Below the pieces are notes generated by a model. It searched no databases, had not been told where the DNA came from, and was given only the letters and a program-made list of their open reading frames with translations. A program made the position numbers and the translations under genes. This document shows, one piece after another, positions 17,521 to 26,611 of a DNA stretch of 58,744 nt. The stretch covers positions 1 to 58,744 of the forward strand of contig DATCZA010000079.1 of NCBI GenBank assembly GCA_036526135.1, read 5' to 3'. How positions within the stretch are numbered: position 1 is the first letter of the stretch; every line of letters starts with the position of its first letter. This stretch comes from UBA2965 sp036526135 (GTDB lineage: Bacteria; Pseudomonadota; Gammaproteobacteria; Pseudomonadales; Azotimanducaceae).

Positions 17521-18398
17521 CACGCCCACTCGGCCATTGGCCCCACCCGCGCGTCGGTCGCCAGCGAACGGTAGCGGACGCCGGAGCCCTCGCAGATGGT
17601 CTTCAGTTCGATCTCGTGATCCGCGAAGCGTTCCCGATAGGTCTTGCGAAGCAGCCGGTTGCCGCTGTGAAACTGCCAGCGCTGCTCGGTATCGGTCACC
17701 GTATAGCGGCCTGGTGGCGGCAGGTCTCGCTCCAGCGGGTCGAATATCCGGACGGCGACCACCTCGTTGTGGCGCGACAGCCCCTTGAGCGCATCGCGCC
17801 AGTGATCGCCCATGGGTTCGAAGTCGCTGATGATGAATATCCGATAACCCGTGTGGGCCAGGCGCCGCAGGCGCGTCAGCGCCCAGCGCAGATTTTCAGG
17901 GTCTGCGCGCTCCGTCGCGGGGGAGAGCGCCTGATTATAGGTGGCCAGATCGGACAGCAGGCGGGCCACGTTCTTGACGCTTCGCCGGGGTTTGTGGAGG
18001 GCGGCGTCCCGGTTGCCCAGCACGATGCCGCCGACGCGATCGTTGTGAGCGAGCGCCTGCCAGGCGGCGGTGGCGGCAACCTCGGCGGCAGCGACGGATT
18101 TGAGCCGGGCGCGGCTGCCGAAGAACATGCCCTGACTCTGATCGACGAAAACCAGGGTGAGCCTTTCGCGTTCCTCTCGAAATACCTTGGTGTGAGGCTT
18201 GTTTTTGCGCGCAGTGACCCGCCAGTCGATGGTGCGTACATCGTCGCCAGGCTGGTAGGCACGCACCTCGGAGAAGTCGATGCCCCGGCCCCGCAGCTTG
18301 GACAGGCGGTTGCCCGCCAGCCCGCTGACCCGCCGCGCCGGTCGCGTTTTCGAGTGGGCCGGCCGGTAGCGTATGGACAGAAGGTCGCCGAGGTCCAC
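17520..18398 (-). CDS. DUF58 domain-containing protein (start uncertain)
   Basis: The conserved DUF58 core is clear: LRGRGIDFSEVRAYQPGDDV, RTIDWRVTARKNKPHTKVF, and a VWA-like VFVDQSQGMFFGSRARLK segment. DUF58 proteins are partners of MoxR ATPases. The first conserved block (GAYVDLGDLLSIRYR) begins at the GTG at 18398, which I give as the start. No ATG, GTG or TTG occurs in frame between the moxR stop and this GTG. The next upstream ATG is 18686, which would overlap moxR by 226 bases. A GGGAAGA sequence at 18426-18420 sits just upstream of an in-frame CTG at 18413, which may be the real start. The C-terminus overlaps the DUF4381 start. Confidence 0.85.
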   Translation of the reverse strand: MDLGDLLSIRYRPAHSKTRPARRVSGLAGNRLSKLRGRGIDFSEVRAYQPGDDVRTIDWRVTARKNKPHTKVFREERERLTLVFVDQSQGMFFGSRARLKSVAAAEVAATAAWQALAHNDRVGGIVLGNRDAALHKPRRSVKNVARLLSDLATYNQALSPATERADPENLRWALTRLRRLAHTGYRIFIISDFEPMGDHWRDALKGLSRHNEVVAVRIFDPLERDLPPPGRYTVTDTEQRWQFHSGNRLLRKTYRERFADHEIELKTICEGSGVRYRSLATDARVGPMAEWA

Positions 18399-18460
18399 GT
18401 AGGCGCCGGTCAGGATTTCTTCCCGACCCGAGCCGAGGATCGTGCTAGCAGTCGGCGAGC

Positions 18461-19441
<981 letters not shown>

Positions 19442-19687
19442 ATCGTCCTCATGCGCGCCCGGGCAAGCCCGCCGGGGCGTCCGGGCCGGGTATTGTAGCC
19501 TTCCGGCAACGAAATACATCCTCGACGCCGGCGTTCCGGTCCGCGTCAATCGAGCAGCACGCGGATCGCCTCTGGCACCCCTGGCGAAATCGAAGTAAAT
19601 TCGTTGATGAAATCAAGCGGTGTGCGGGCATCCGGGAACCGGAGACACAGAAAGCCGGGCGGGTGGCGACATAAGAGGGGACTATCG

Positions 19688-20965
19688 ATGAAAAAACTGA
19701 TGTTGGGGTTGGCCGTGCTGTGTGTGTCGGCGCCCGCGTTCGCTGACGACCTGAGCCAGGGCAACACGGCCTGGATCCTCACGTCGACGGCGCTGGTTCT
19801 GTTCATGACCATTCCTGGTCTTTCCCTCTTTTACTGCGGGCTCGTCCGGACCAAGAACGTGCTCAGCGTGCTCATGCAGTGCTTCGTCATCACGTGCTTC
19901 GTGTCCATCCTCTGGTTGCTGGTGGGATATAGCCTGGCGTTCGACGCCGACGGCGGCAACGCCATCATCGGCGGGCTGGGCAAGGTCCTGTTCGCCGGGG
20001 TGTCTGAGAGTTCCATGTCGGGAGACATCCCGGAGACGGCCTTCGCGCTCTTCCAGCTTACCTTTGCAATCATCACCCCCGCGCTCATCGTGGGCGCCTT
20101 CGCCGAGCGGATGCGCTTCTCTGCGATGCTGATGTTCAGCGGTGCTTGGCTGCTGCTCGTATACGCTCCGATATGTCACTGGGTCTGGGGCGGCGGCTGG
20201 CTCGGCGACCTCGGGCTCCTGGATTTTGCCGGCGGCACCGTGGTCCACATCACCGCCGGCGTTGCCGCGGTGGTCGCAGCGCTCACGCTCGGGTCCCGCC
20301 GCGGTTTCCCGCAGCAGGCCATGCCGCCGCACAACATGACGCTCACCATTGCGGGGGCCGGGATGCTCTGGGTGGGGTGGTTCGGATTCAACGGCGGGTC
20401 TGCCCTGGCAGCCAACGGCGACGCTGCGATGGCCATGCTGGTCACCCATCTGTCCGCGTCCGCCGGCGCGTTCACCTGGATGTGCGCCGAGTGGGTCAGA
20501 TACGGCAAGCCCAGCGCGCTGGGCGCCGTGACGGGTATGGTCGCCGGGCTCGGGACCATCACGCCGGCATCGGGCTTCGTCGGTCCCGCCGGCGCGCTCG
20601 TCATCGGCATTCTCGCCGGGATATTCTGCTTCGCTGCAACCAACTACCTCAAGCGGTCATTGAAGATCGACGACTCGCTGGACGTGTTCCCCGTCCACGG
20701 GGTCGGCGGGATTCTGGGAACGCTGCTCACGGCCGTTTTCGCCAGCAGCGCCCTGGGCGTCTTCAGCGGGCAGGAGGACATCGTGATCCTCGACCAGCTC
20801 GGCGTTCAGGCCATCGGCGTGGTCGCCACCATGGCGTGGACGGGCATAGCGACGTTCGTGATTCTCAAGGTGACCGACGCGCTGGTCGGGAACCGCGTCT
20901 CCGACGAGGAAGAGGTGGAAGGGCTCGATCTCGTCCTTCACAACGAACGTGGATATGACCTGTAA
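19688..20965 (+). CDS. amt: Ammonium transporter
   Basis: A 425-residue Amt/MEP/Rh family channel. An N-terminal signal-like segment (KKLMLGLAVLCVSAPAFA) precedes eleven membrane helices. Landmarks are LSLFYCGLVRTKNVLS, the GGGWLGDLGLLDFAGGTVVH segment with the conserved Asp and the first pore His, and VFPVHGVGGILGTL with the second pore His. It carries ammonium across the inner membrane. The ATG at 19688 follows AGAGGGGAC. A glnK gene, often paired with amt, is not adjacent. The 246-base upstream region holds a TGGCAC sequence, but the spacing does not fit a sigma-54 promoter. Confidence 0.95.
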   Translation: MKKLMLGLAVLCVSAPAFADDLSQGNTAWILTSTALVLFMTIPGLSLFYCGLVRTKNVLSVLMQCFVITCFVSILWLLVGYSLAFDADGGNAIIGGLGKVLFAGVSESSMSGDIPETAFALFQLTFAIITPALIVGAFAERMRFSAMLMFSGAWLLLVYAPICHWVWGGGWLGDLGLLDFAGGTVVHITAGVAAVVAALTLGSRRGFPQQAMPPHNMTLTIAGAGMLWVGWFGFNGGSALAANGDAAMAMLVTHLSASAGAFTWMCAEWVRYGKPSALGAVTGMVAGLGTITPASGFVGPAGALVIGILAGIFCFAATNYLKRSLKIDDSLDVFPVHGVGGILGTLLTAVFASSALGVFSGQEDIVILDQLGVQAIGVVATMAWTGIATFVILKVTDALVGNRVSDEEEVEGLDLVLHNERGYDL

Positions 20966-20966
20966 C

Positions 20967-20995
20967 ACCCTGAAAACTATCTAAGTTTTCAGGGT
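20967..20995. terminator. Bidirectional terminator between amt and ddl
   Basis: A perfect 11-bp inverted repeat, ACCCTGAAAAC (20967-20977) with GTTTTCAGGGT (20985-20995), closes a seven-base loop right after the amt stop. It lies between two convergent genes, and its A/T-rich inner stem can serve either strand, although the T run after it is short. Confidence 0.75.
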
Positions 20996-21013
20996 CATTT
21001 CCCAAGGGGGCGG

Positions 21014-21973
21014 TCAGGCTCCGTCTGCGCCCCGCTGGTGGGCCCTGCGGACCAGGAGGTCGACCAGCGTGGGGAAATCCCTTCCGGTGGCCCGGGCGCC
21101 GTCCGGGAAAAGGCTGGTCGGCGTCATCCCAGGCAGCGTGTTCACCTCCAGGAGGACGATCTCGTTGGCGTCCGTGAGGATGTAATCGGCTCTCGACAGG
21201 TCCCTCAAGCCAAGCTCCGCGTGGGCGCGAACGGCATGCTCTCTCAGAGCGTCGGCCACCGGGTCCGGCACGTCGGCTGGAACCACGTGCTCGCTCTTTC
21301 CCACGGTGTAGCGGTTGGTGTAGTCGTACCACTCGTCGCTGGCGGTGATGATCTCGATCACGGGAAACGGCTCGGGCTCGTCCCCGGTGACGTCCAGCAC
21401 GCCGACCGTGATCTCGCGGCCATGGACGTAGGGCTCGACGAGGACCCTATGCCCGAACGCCAGGGCCGTTTGCAGCGCGGCTTGCAGATCGCCGCCGTTC
21501 GGCACGCGGATCACGCCGATGGCGGAGCCCTGATTCAGAGGCTTTATCACTACGCGCTCCCCGAGCGTGTCCAGAATCTCCCGCTCGGCGGCCGCCAGAT
21601 CGGCCCCGACGCTCACGACGAGGTCGTCGGCCACCGGCAGGCCCGCACGGCGAAACACGGCCTTGGCCAGGCTTTTGTCCATGGCCACGGCGCTGCCGTG
21701 AACGCCGCTGCCGACGTAGGGCAGATTGAGAATTTCCAGGAAGCCCTGAACGGTGCCATCTTCCCCCGGCGGGCCGTGAAGAGCGGGAAACACCACGTCC
21801 GGAGTCAGGTCGGCGAGGGCCTGCGCCGCTCCGGTATCCAGTTCAAGAAGGGTTGCCCGGTGACCGGCCTGATCCAAGCCCTTTGCGACCTCCGCGGCGG
21901 ATACCCTGGAAACTTCGGCTTCGGCAGATGGTCCGCCCATGAGAACGGCAACGTGCAGTTCGAAATGGCTCAC
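21014..21973 (-). CDS. ddl: D-alanine--D-alanine ligase
   Basis: Joins two D-alanines with ATP to make the peptidoglycan dipeptide. The 319-residue protein has the N-terminal VLMGGPSAEAEVS (with the Glu that binds the first D-Ala), the ATP-grasp loop KPLNQGSAIGV, the substrate-loop Tyr in YDYTNRYTVG, and the metal ligands in DYILTDANEIVLLEVNTLPGMT (shown here as two conserved parts, D...E and N). The Tyr supports a D-Ala rather than D-lactate ligase. It lies at the 3' end of a five-gene operon with peptidases instead of in the dcw cluster, and its ATG overlaps the stop of the S9 peptidase gene (ATGA). Confidence 0.93.
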   Translation of the reverse strand: MSHFELHVAVLMGGPSAEAEVSRVSAAEVAKGLDQAGHRATLLELDTGAAQALADLTPDVVFPALHGPPGEDGTVQGFLEILNLPYVGSGVHGSAVAMDKSLAKAVFRRAGLPVADDLVVSVGADLAAAEREILDTLGERVVIKPLNQGSAIGVIRVPNGGDLQAALQTALAFGHRVLVEPYVHGREITVGVLDVTGDEPEPFPVIEIITASDEWYDYTNRYTVGKSEHVVPADVPDPVADALREHAVRAHAELGLRDLSRADYILTDANEIVLLEVNTLPGMTPTSLFPDGARATGRDFPTLVDLLVRRAHQRGADGA

Positions 21974-23886
21974 AGGTTCTCTATCTCCAAATCCTTTACG
22001 TCGTCATCACCAAAGAGACCGAATACGCGGCAGAAGAACTGGTGCTCGTTCTCGAGCGACCTGGCGATGTTTTCGGCCCGTCGGAAGCCGTGGCCTTCGC
22101 CGGCAAACTCGACGTAGGCCACCGGAATGCCCCGCACGCGCAGCGCGTCGGCCATTTGCCTGGACTGTGCGGGCGGGACCACCCGGTCGTCGCTGCCCTG
22201 AAAGAAGATGACCGGAGCCGACAGCGCATCCGCATGGGAGATGGGCGAGCGTTCATCCAGAGCTGCCTCGCTGCCGATGAGGGTGTGCAGGTAGCGTGAT
22301 TCGAACTTGTGCGTATCCCTGGCCAGCGCGTTAAGATCGCCGATCCCGTAATGGCTGGCGCCGGCCTTGAAAGTGCTCGAGCGAGTCAGCGCCGCCAGCG
22401 TGGTGAACCCCCCAGCGCTGCCTCCGCGAATGGCGATCCGGTCCGGGTCTGCGAGCCCCTGGTCGACCAGATGGCGGACCGCGTCTTCGCAGTCGGTGAC
22501 GTCCAGCACGCCCCAGCGACCGTTGAGCGCTTCTCGGTAGGCTCGCCCGTATCCGGAGCTGCCGCGGTAGTCCACGTCGACCACCGCCCAGCCGCGGGTT
22601 GTGTAGTACTGAATTCTCAGGTTCAACGCTCGGGACGCCGCTGCCGTGGGGCCACCGTGGCTCATGACGAGAAGCGGCGGAAGTTCCCCCTCGGCGCCCG
22701 TAACCGGGTGTTCGGGATTTCGAGGTGGATAGTAATAGGCGAAGGCCCTGTTGCCGTCGCGGGTCGGGTACTGAACCCGCTCGGCGCGGGAGATCAGCTC
22801 GGCGCCCAACGGCGCCGTGCCCGGCTGGTGAATGGCCGTCGGGGGCGAGCCGTCGAGCGGGCAGCGCACGATCGCGGCAAGCCGGTCGGGAAACTCGGCG
22901 AGGCAGCAGACGCTGTCTTGCCATTTCACCACCGAGCCCAGGCTCGCAGCACCGCCGGCGTCCGTCAACGGCGTGGCGAACCCGCCCTCGGTGTCGACCA
23001 TGACGAGTTCCGTCTCGGTGCCCTGGCGGGCGGCGACGACATGCCGGTCGCTCACCGCGGCGAACTGACGAATGCCGAACACCCACTGGGGCACGCCGTA
23101 GTCCGCACCGTCCTCCAGCGTGCAGTAAAGCCCGCTGGGGTCGTATCGATAGAGATTCGAGTAGCCGTTGCGGTCGCTCAAGAAGATCAGCGCATCGCCA
23201 CCAAGCCACTGAGGCTGCTGCACCGACTCCTGGGCACCGCCGGCGATGACGACGTCGTCGGCGAGGCCGCCATCGGGAGCGAACGCCGATCGCACCAGCT
23301 GGCAGCCGTCCCAGGGCATGTTGGGGTGATCCCAGCACATGAAGACGAGATGTCCCATGTCTGGAGAAACCGTCGGCGATGAGTAGAAGTCGTGGCCGGC
23401 GTGCAGCGTGGTGAGCTCGCCGGGGTTTCGCAGCTCAATTGCCTGGAGTCTGTTCACGGGCTCGCCCTCGGCCCCGTGCTGCTCGGTCACGGCAACCAGG
23501 CGCTCTCTGGCTCCGTCCCAGCAGAAGTCGGCAAAGCGCAGGGATTGGTCGTTTCGAGTGAGCGCGCTGATCGCTCCGTTGGCGATGAGGTAAATGCGTT
23601 GATCCGACCAGTTGGCAAAGAACACGCCCTCCGCGCAGGGCAGGTAGGCGCCGCCACCGTACTCGTGCACGCGCGTGCGAACATTGAACGGCTCGGGGGT
23701 GAGCTCGGTGGGCCGTTCTCCCGGCCGAAGGGCCATGAGCGTGGTGCGCCCCTGCTCTGCCGGCCGGCTCTCGAGCCAGTACAGGGTATCCCCGTGAGAG
23801 CGCAGATCCCTCAGAGCGATGGCTCCGGAAGCGATCTCGGCTGCCTGCAAAGGGGAGTGCCAGTTGCCGTAGGCGGGAGACGTCAT
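21970..23886 (-). CDS. S9 family serine peptidase (prolyl oligopeptidase/acylaminoacyl-peptidase type)
   Basis: A 638-residue protein with an N-terminal beta-propeller-like half (repeats such as LVFMCWDHPNMPWDG and ALIFLSDRNGYSNLYRYD) and a C-terminal alpha/beta hydrolase. The nucleophile is in RGGSAGGFTTLAAL, the acid in FFQGSDDRVVPPAQS and the His in FAGEGHGFRRAEN. No signal peptide is visible, so it is probably cytoplasmic and trims peptides. I chose the ATG at 23886 rather than 23958, because the latter would overlap the upstream GNAT gene. Only four bases separate it from the GNAT stop, and its own stop overlaps the ddl start. Confidence 0.9.
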   Translation of the reverse strand: MTSPAYGNWHSPLQAAEIASGAIALRDLRSHGDTLYWLESRPAEQGRTTLMALRPGERPTELTPEPFNVRTRVHEYGGGAYLPCAEGVFFANWSDQRIYLIANGAISALTRNDQSLRFADFCWDGARERLVAVTEQHGAEGEPVNRLQAIELRNPGELTTLHAGHDFYSSPTVSPDMGHLVFMCWDHPNMPWDGCQLVRSAFAPDGGLADDVVIAGGAQESVQQPQWLGGDALIFLSDRNGYSNLYRYDPSGLYCTLEDGADYGVPQWVFGIRQFAAVSDRHVVAARQGTETELVMVDTEGGFATPLTDAGGAASLGSVVKWQDSVCCLAEFPDRLAAIVRCPLDGSPPTAIHQPGTAPLGAELISRAERVQYPTRDGNRAFAYYYPPRNPEHPVTGAEGELPPLLVMSHGGPTAAASRALNLRIQYYTTRGWAVVDVDYRGSSGYGRAYREALNGRWGVLDVTDCEDAVRHLVDQGLADPDRIAIRGGSAGGFTTLAALTRSSTFKAGASHYGIGDLNALARDTHKFESRYLHTLIGSEAALDERSPISHADALSAPVIFFQGSDDRVVPPAQSRQMADALRVRGIPVAYVEFAGEGHGFRRAENIARSLENEHQFFCRVFGLFGDDDVKDLEIENL

Positions 23887-23890
23887 GGGC

Positions 23891-24412
23891 TCAAGGAAGC
23901 AGCGTGGCGCGCGGATGAAAGGCGGTCCAGCGCTCGTGGTCGCGCCATGACCCGGCAATGAACAGAAACGACCTGGACAGGCCCTCGAGCTGGAAACCGC
24001 AGCTGCGGACCAGCTCGATGGAGCGGCCGTTCTCGGGCTGGATGTTCGCTTCCAGACGATGCAGGCCCAGTTGGCAGAAGGCGTAGGTTTTGACGAGTTC
24101 CAGGCCCTCGCGCATGTAGCCGTGACCCATTTGCGTCGCGCTGACGTAGTAGCCCAGGGAAGCGCTCAGAAACGAACCTCGGACGATGTTGTTGATGTTG
24201 ATCACCCCCACGATGTCATCGTTGTCCGTCAGGCAGACCAACAGCCCCTCGTGATCGTCCTGCTCGGTGCGCTTGAGGTAGCTGTGAAACGTTGCGTCGC
24301 TCAGGGGTGGAGATATCCACGGCTCGTGAACGTGCTGGCTGCGCTGCGTCATATGCAGAAACTCGCTGCGGTCCCGGCGCGAGACCGGTCGGATGTAGAT
24401 GCGTTCAGCCAC
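23891..24412 (-). CDS. GNAT N-acetyltransferase, RimJ/RimL type
   Basis: The 173-residue protein has the GNAT fold: IYIRPVSRRDRSEF at the start, VGVININNIVRGSFLSASLGYYV in the central sheet, the acetyl-CoA loop region QMGHGYMREGLELV, and LHRLEANIQPENGRSIELVRSCGF, the RimJ/RimL-type signature. RimJ-like enzymes acetylate protein N-termini or small amines with acetyl-CoA. The substrate is unknown. The start overlaps the end of the small membrane protein gene by eight bases and the S9 peptidase gene follows after four, so all are probably one transcript. Confidence 0.88.
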   Translation of the reverse strand: MAERIYIRPVSRRDRSEFLHMTQRSQHVHEPWISPPLSDATFHSYLKRTEQDDHEGLLVCLTDNDDIVGVININNIVRGSFLSASLGYYVSATQMGHGYMREGLELVKTYAFCQLGLHRLEANIQPENGRSIELVRSCGFQLEGLSRSFLFIAGSWRDHERWTAFHPRATLLP

Positions 24413-24629
24413 GGCTTCTTCGTCGGCTCTCCAGCACGAAGATCTCCCACAGCGCGGGCGGGATCATGGCGAGACCAACGATGAGCAGGTGCAGCGGATG
24501 CAATCGGTAGTCGTTGTCGAAAAACCAGATGCCATGAAAGCCGAAGCCAACGGCGTGCCAGAGCATGAGTCCAGCCGTCGTCAGTGCGAAGCCCATGCAC
24601 AGCAGCGCGAAGCGCGAAAGATATCTCAT
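24405..24629 (-). CDS. Small two-helix membrane protein, unknown function
   Basis: A 74-residue protein with two hydrophobic segments (FALLCMGFALTTAGLMLWHAV and LHLLIVGLAMIPPALWEIFV, each about 20 residues) and a basic C-terminus (ESRRRSRG). No family is recognised. It is supported by its place in a coupled operon: its ATG overlaps the C39-like stop (ATGA) and its end overlaps the GNAT start by eight bases. Such overlaps on both sides make a real gene likely. It is probably an inner-membrane protein with both ends in the cytoplasm. Confidence 0.65.
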   Translation of the reverse strand: MRYLSRFALLCMGFALTTAGLMLWHAVGFGFHGIWFFDNDYRLHPLHLLIVGLAMIPPALWEIFVLESRRRSRG

Positions 24630-25552
24630 GGCAGCAAAATATACGCTGCTCCCCGGTGCCTAAGCCAGGCTCTGGAGAAATCGACGGCAGGGTAGCGGCG
24701 CGGTACGGAAGCCGCTTCCGGCGCCCGCGGATCGTTGACGTGAACGTCCTGCGGATCGGCGCCGTGCACGACCACGAGATGACCGGCGGTGCGGGTCAGA
24801 GGCGCTCCGGGCAGCTCGCCCTCGCCGAAGCGGACGCTCGCTGCGAATGGCATTCCAGCATCCAGCACGCTCAGCGGCTCCTCCCAGTCGTCGAACAACT
24901 CCACCGCACCAAGGGATCCTTGCTCCGCAGCGGCGCGGATGGCCAGGGGCCAGATTCCGTAAAGGTTGGTCACCGCGTCGAAGCAGGATTCGCTCACGGA
25001 CTTCAGATCTGCAGCGTGTCCGTGCCGCGCGAGGAGCATGGTGATGCAGGCGGGCGAGCACACGCGTGGCCCGACAGACGTCCCCAGTGCCATCTGAGAG
25101 AGAAAGGGAGGTGCCTTGCAGATCGCCGATCGCGTTGGAGCAGGCGCACGTTCGAGCTCAAGCTGGCGCGCCGTGACGGTCAAGAGATAGCGAGCCGGGC
25201 TCGAAGGGCCGGTGACGGTGACCGTCAGCTCGGCGCGCGGCAGGTCCTCGTGAACGTGAAAACAGTCCACGTGCGTCGTGACGGCGGTGTCGGCCGACGG
25301 CTGCGGCGCCGCGCGGCAGGGAACCTCGTGCAGCGCCCACAGCCGGGAAGCAGCGCGAAGCACGAACTGGAACCGCTCCGGGGACGGCGCCGTCGAGAGG
25401 CTGGGTACGAGAATTGCGCCGGCCGGTATGGGCGGCAGCTGGATGATCGCGGTATGTTTGTCACCGGCCGACCGCCATCCGATGGGCCCCCCGCAGCGAA
25501 GAGGGTACCGCTTGCCGGTGTCAGGGTCGGCGAAGCGTTCTGTCAGTATCAT
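24626..25552 (-). CDS. C39-like cysteine peptidase domain protein
   Basis: About 308 residues. The C-terminal half looks like a papain-fold C39-type peptidase: the Cys region is GPRVCSPACITMLLARHG, the His region is AGHLVVVHGADP and the Asp/Asn region is VNDPRAPEAA. The N-terminal half is a beta-rich domain of unknown function. There is no signal peptide. I chose the ATG at 25552 (MILTERFADPD) preceded by TGGAACTC; an ATG at 25612 would run into the divergent glutaredoxin-like gene. It begins the operon that ends with ddl. A role in cleaving cell-wall or D-amino-acid peptides is a guess from context. Confidence 0.7.
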   Translation of the reverse strand: MILTERFADPDTGKRYPLRCGGPIGWRSAGDKHTAIIQLPPIPAGAILVPSLSTAPSPERFQFVLRAASRLWALHEVPCRAAPQPSADTAVTTHVDCFHVHEDLPRAELTVTVTGPSSPARYLLTVTARQLELERAPAPTRSAICKAPPFLSQMALGTSVGPRVCSPACITMLLARHGHAADLKSVSESCFDAVTNLYGIWPLAIRAAAEQGSLGAVELFDDWEEPLSVLDAGMPFAASVRFGEGELPGAPLTRTAGHLVVVHGADPQDVHVNDPRAPEAASVPRRYPAVDFSRAWLRHRGAAYILLP

Positions 25553-25573
25553 GAGTTCCAGCGATTGACCAAC

Positions 25574-25825
25574 ATGAACGAAACCGGCCTGATTCTCTTC
25601 TCCACAGACCACTGCGCGCTATGCGACGAGGCGCTCGGGCTGCTGTTAAGTATGCCAGAACTGGCCGGGATCTCCCTGCGCGTCGTCGATGTGGCCGATG
25701 ACGACGACCTCATCGCCACCTATGGGCAGCGGCTGCCGGTGCTGAGCTACGCCGGGCGCGAGCTGGACTGGCCATTCGCCGCGACCGACCTGTTACGCTG
25801 GATCCGGCAGGTCGAACAGCCGTGA
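25574..25825 (+). CDS. Glutaredoxin-like / DUF836 family thiol protein
   Basis: An 83-residue thioredoxin-fold protein beginning MNETGLILFSTDHCALCDEA. The C-A-L-C pair near residues 14-17 is at the redox site, and the LPVLSYAGRELDWPF segment holds the conserved cis-Pro. It fits the small glutaredoxin-like YfcG/DUF836 group found in many gammaproteobacteria. The partner is unknown. Its 3' end overlaps the convergent tatD gene by 33 bases, and 21 bases separate it from the divergent C39-like gene. Confidence 0.8.
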   Translation: MNETGLILFSTDHCALCDEALGLLLSMPELAGISLRVVDVADDDDLIATYGQRLPVLSYAGRELDWPFAATDLLRWIRQVEQP

Positions 25826-26611
25826 TGCGTTCTGCCAGCTGGCCCGGGCGATGTCCGCTTCGCCAATCCCGTAGAGCTCGGCGAGCTGCGCGGCCACACA
25901 GCCGAGCAGAGCGGGCTCGTTGCGCCTCTTGTGGCGCGCCGGCCCTTCAGGAGAAACGGGCGCGTTGTGCGGACGCAGATAAGGCGCGTCGGTTTCGATC
26001 AGCAGGCGGTCGAGGGGGATCATGGTGACGATGTCGCGAAGACCGCCCCCCCGCCGCGGGTCGCAAACCCATCCGGTGATGCCGATGTAGAAGCCGGCCT
26101 CCAGGTAGTGCCTGAGATCGGTTTGGGTGCCGGTGAAGCAATGGACGACCACCCCCGCCAGCTTCTCCCGGTATCGGCTGAGAAGCTCGAACGTTTTGCC
26201 GTCGGAGTCTCGATCGTGGACGAACACGGGCTTCCCCGTGTTTGCCGCCAGCTTGAGTTGCGCGTCGAATACGGCCAGCTGCTGCTCCGGCGTGGAGAAG
26301 TTGCGGTTGAAGTCCAGGCCGGTTTCTCCTACCGCCCGCACGCAGGGTTGCCCCGCAAGCTCGGCGAGCTCCTCCAGCCAGCCCGGTCCCACGTCTTTGG
26401 CGTGATGCGGATGGACGCCGGCCGTGCACCAGAAACCCTCGGGGTTCGACTGGCAGAATGCCTGGCCGAGCCGGGATTCGGCGAGGTCGGTGCAGGTGAT
26501 CAACATCCGGGTCACTCCCGCCCGGTGAGCCCTGTCGATCACGGCCTGGCGGTCCTCCTGGAACTGACGGTTGAGCAGATTGACGCCGATGTCGGTCAGG
26601 CGCTCGCTCAT
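25793..26611 (-). CDS. tatD: TatD family metal-dependent hydrolase (DNase)
   Basis: The 272-residue TIM-barrel protein carries the family signatures: LTDIGVNLLN at the start (degenerate D-x-H-x-H), AGVHPHHAKDV, VGETGLDFNRNFSTPEQQ, the FVHDRDS and VVHCFTGTQTDL metal ligands, and LLIETDAPYL with the final Asp. TatD proteins are metal-dependent 3'-5' exonucleases linked to DNA repair or turnover. The first metal motif reads DIGVNL rather than DTHCHL, as in the E. coli TatD subgroup. Its ATG overlaps the slt stop (ATGA), so the two genes are coupled. Confidence 0.92.
   Translation of the reverse strand: MSERLTDIGVNLLNRQFQEDRQAVIDRAHRAGVTRMLITCTDLAESRLGQAFCQSNPEGFWCTAGVHPHHAKDVGPGWLEELAELAGQPCVRAVGETGLDFNRNFSTPEQQLAVFDAQLKLAANTGKPVFVHDRDSDGKTFELLSRYREKLAGVVVHCFTGTQTDLRHYLEAGFYIGITGWVCDPRRGGGLRDIVTMIPLDRLLIETDAPYLRPHNAPVSPEGPARHKRRNEPALLGCVAAQLAELYGIGEADIARASWQNASRLFDLPDPA

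Noticed and set aside
19573..19586. TGGCAC...GGC upstream of amt as a sigma-54 promoter
   Set aside because: The GG and GC elements are 10 bases apart, not the required 12, and TTGC is not present.
24584..25573. Upstream extension of the glutaredoxin-like frame
   Set aside because: The frame is open because it lies opposite the C39-like gene; thioredoxin-fold similarity begins only at 25574.
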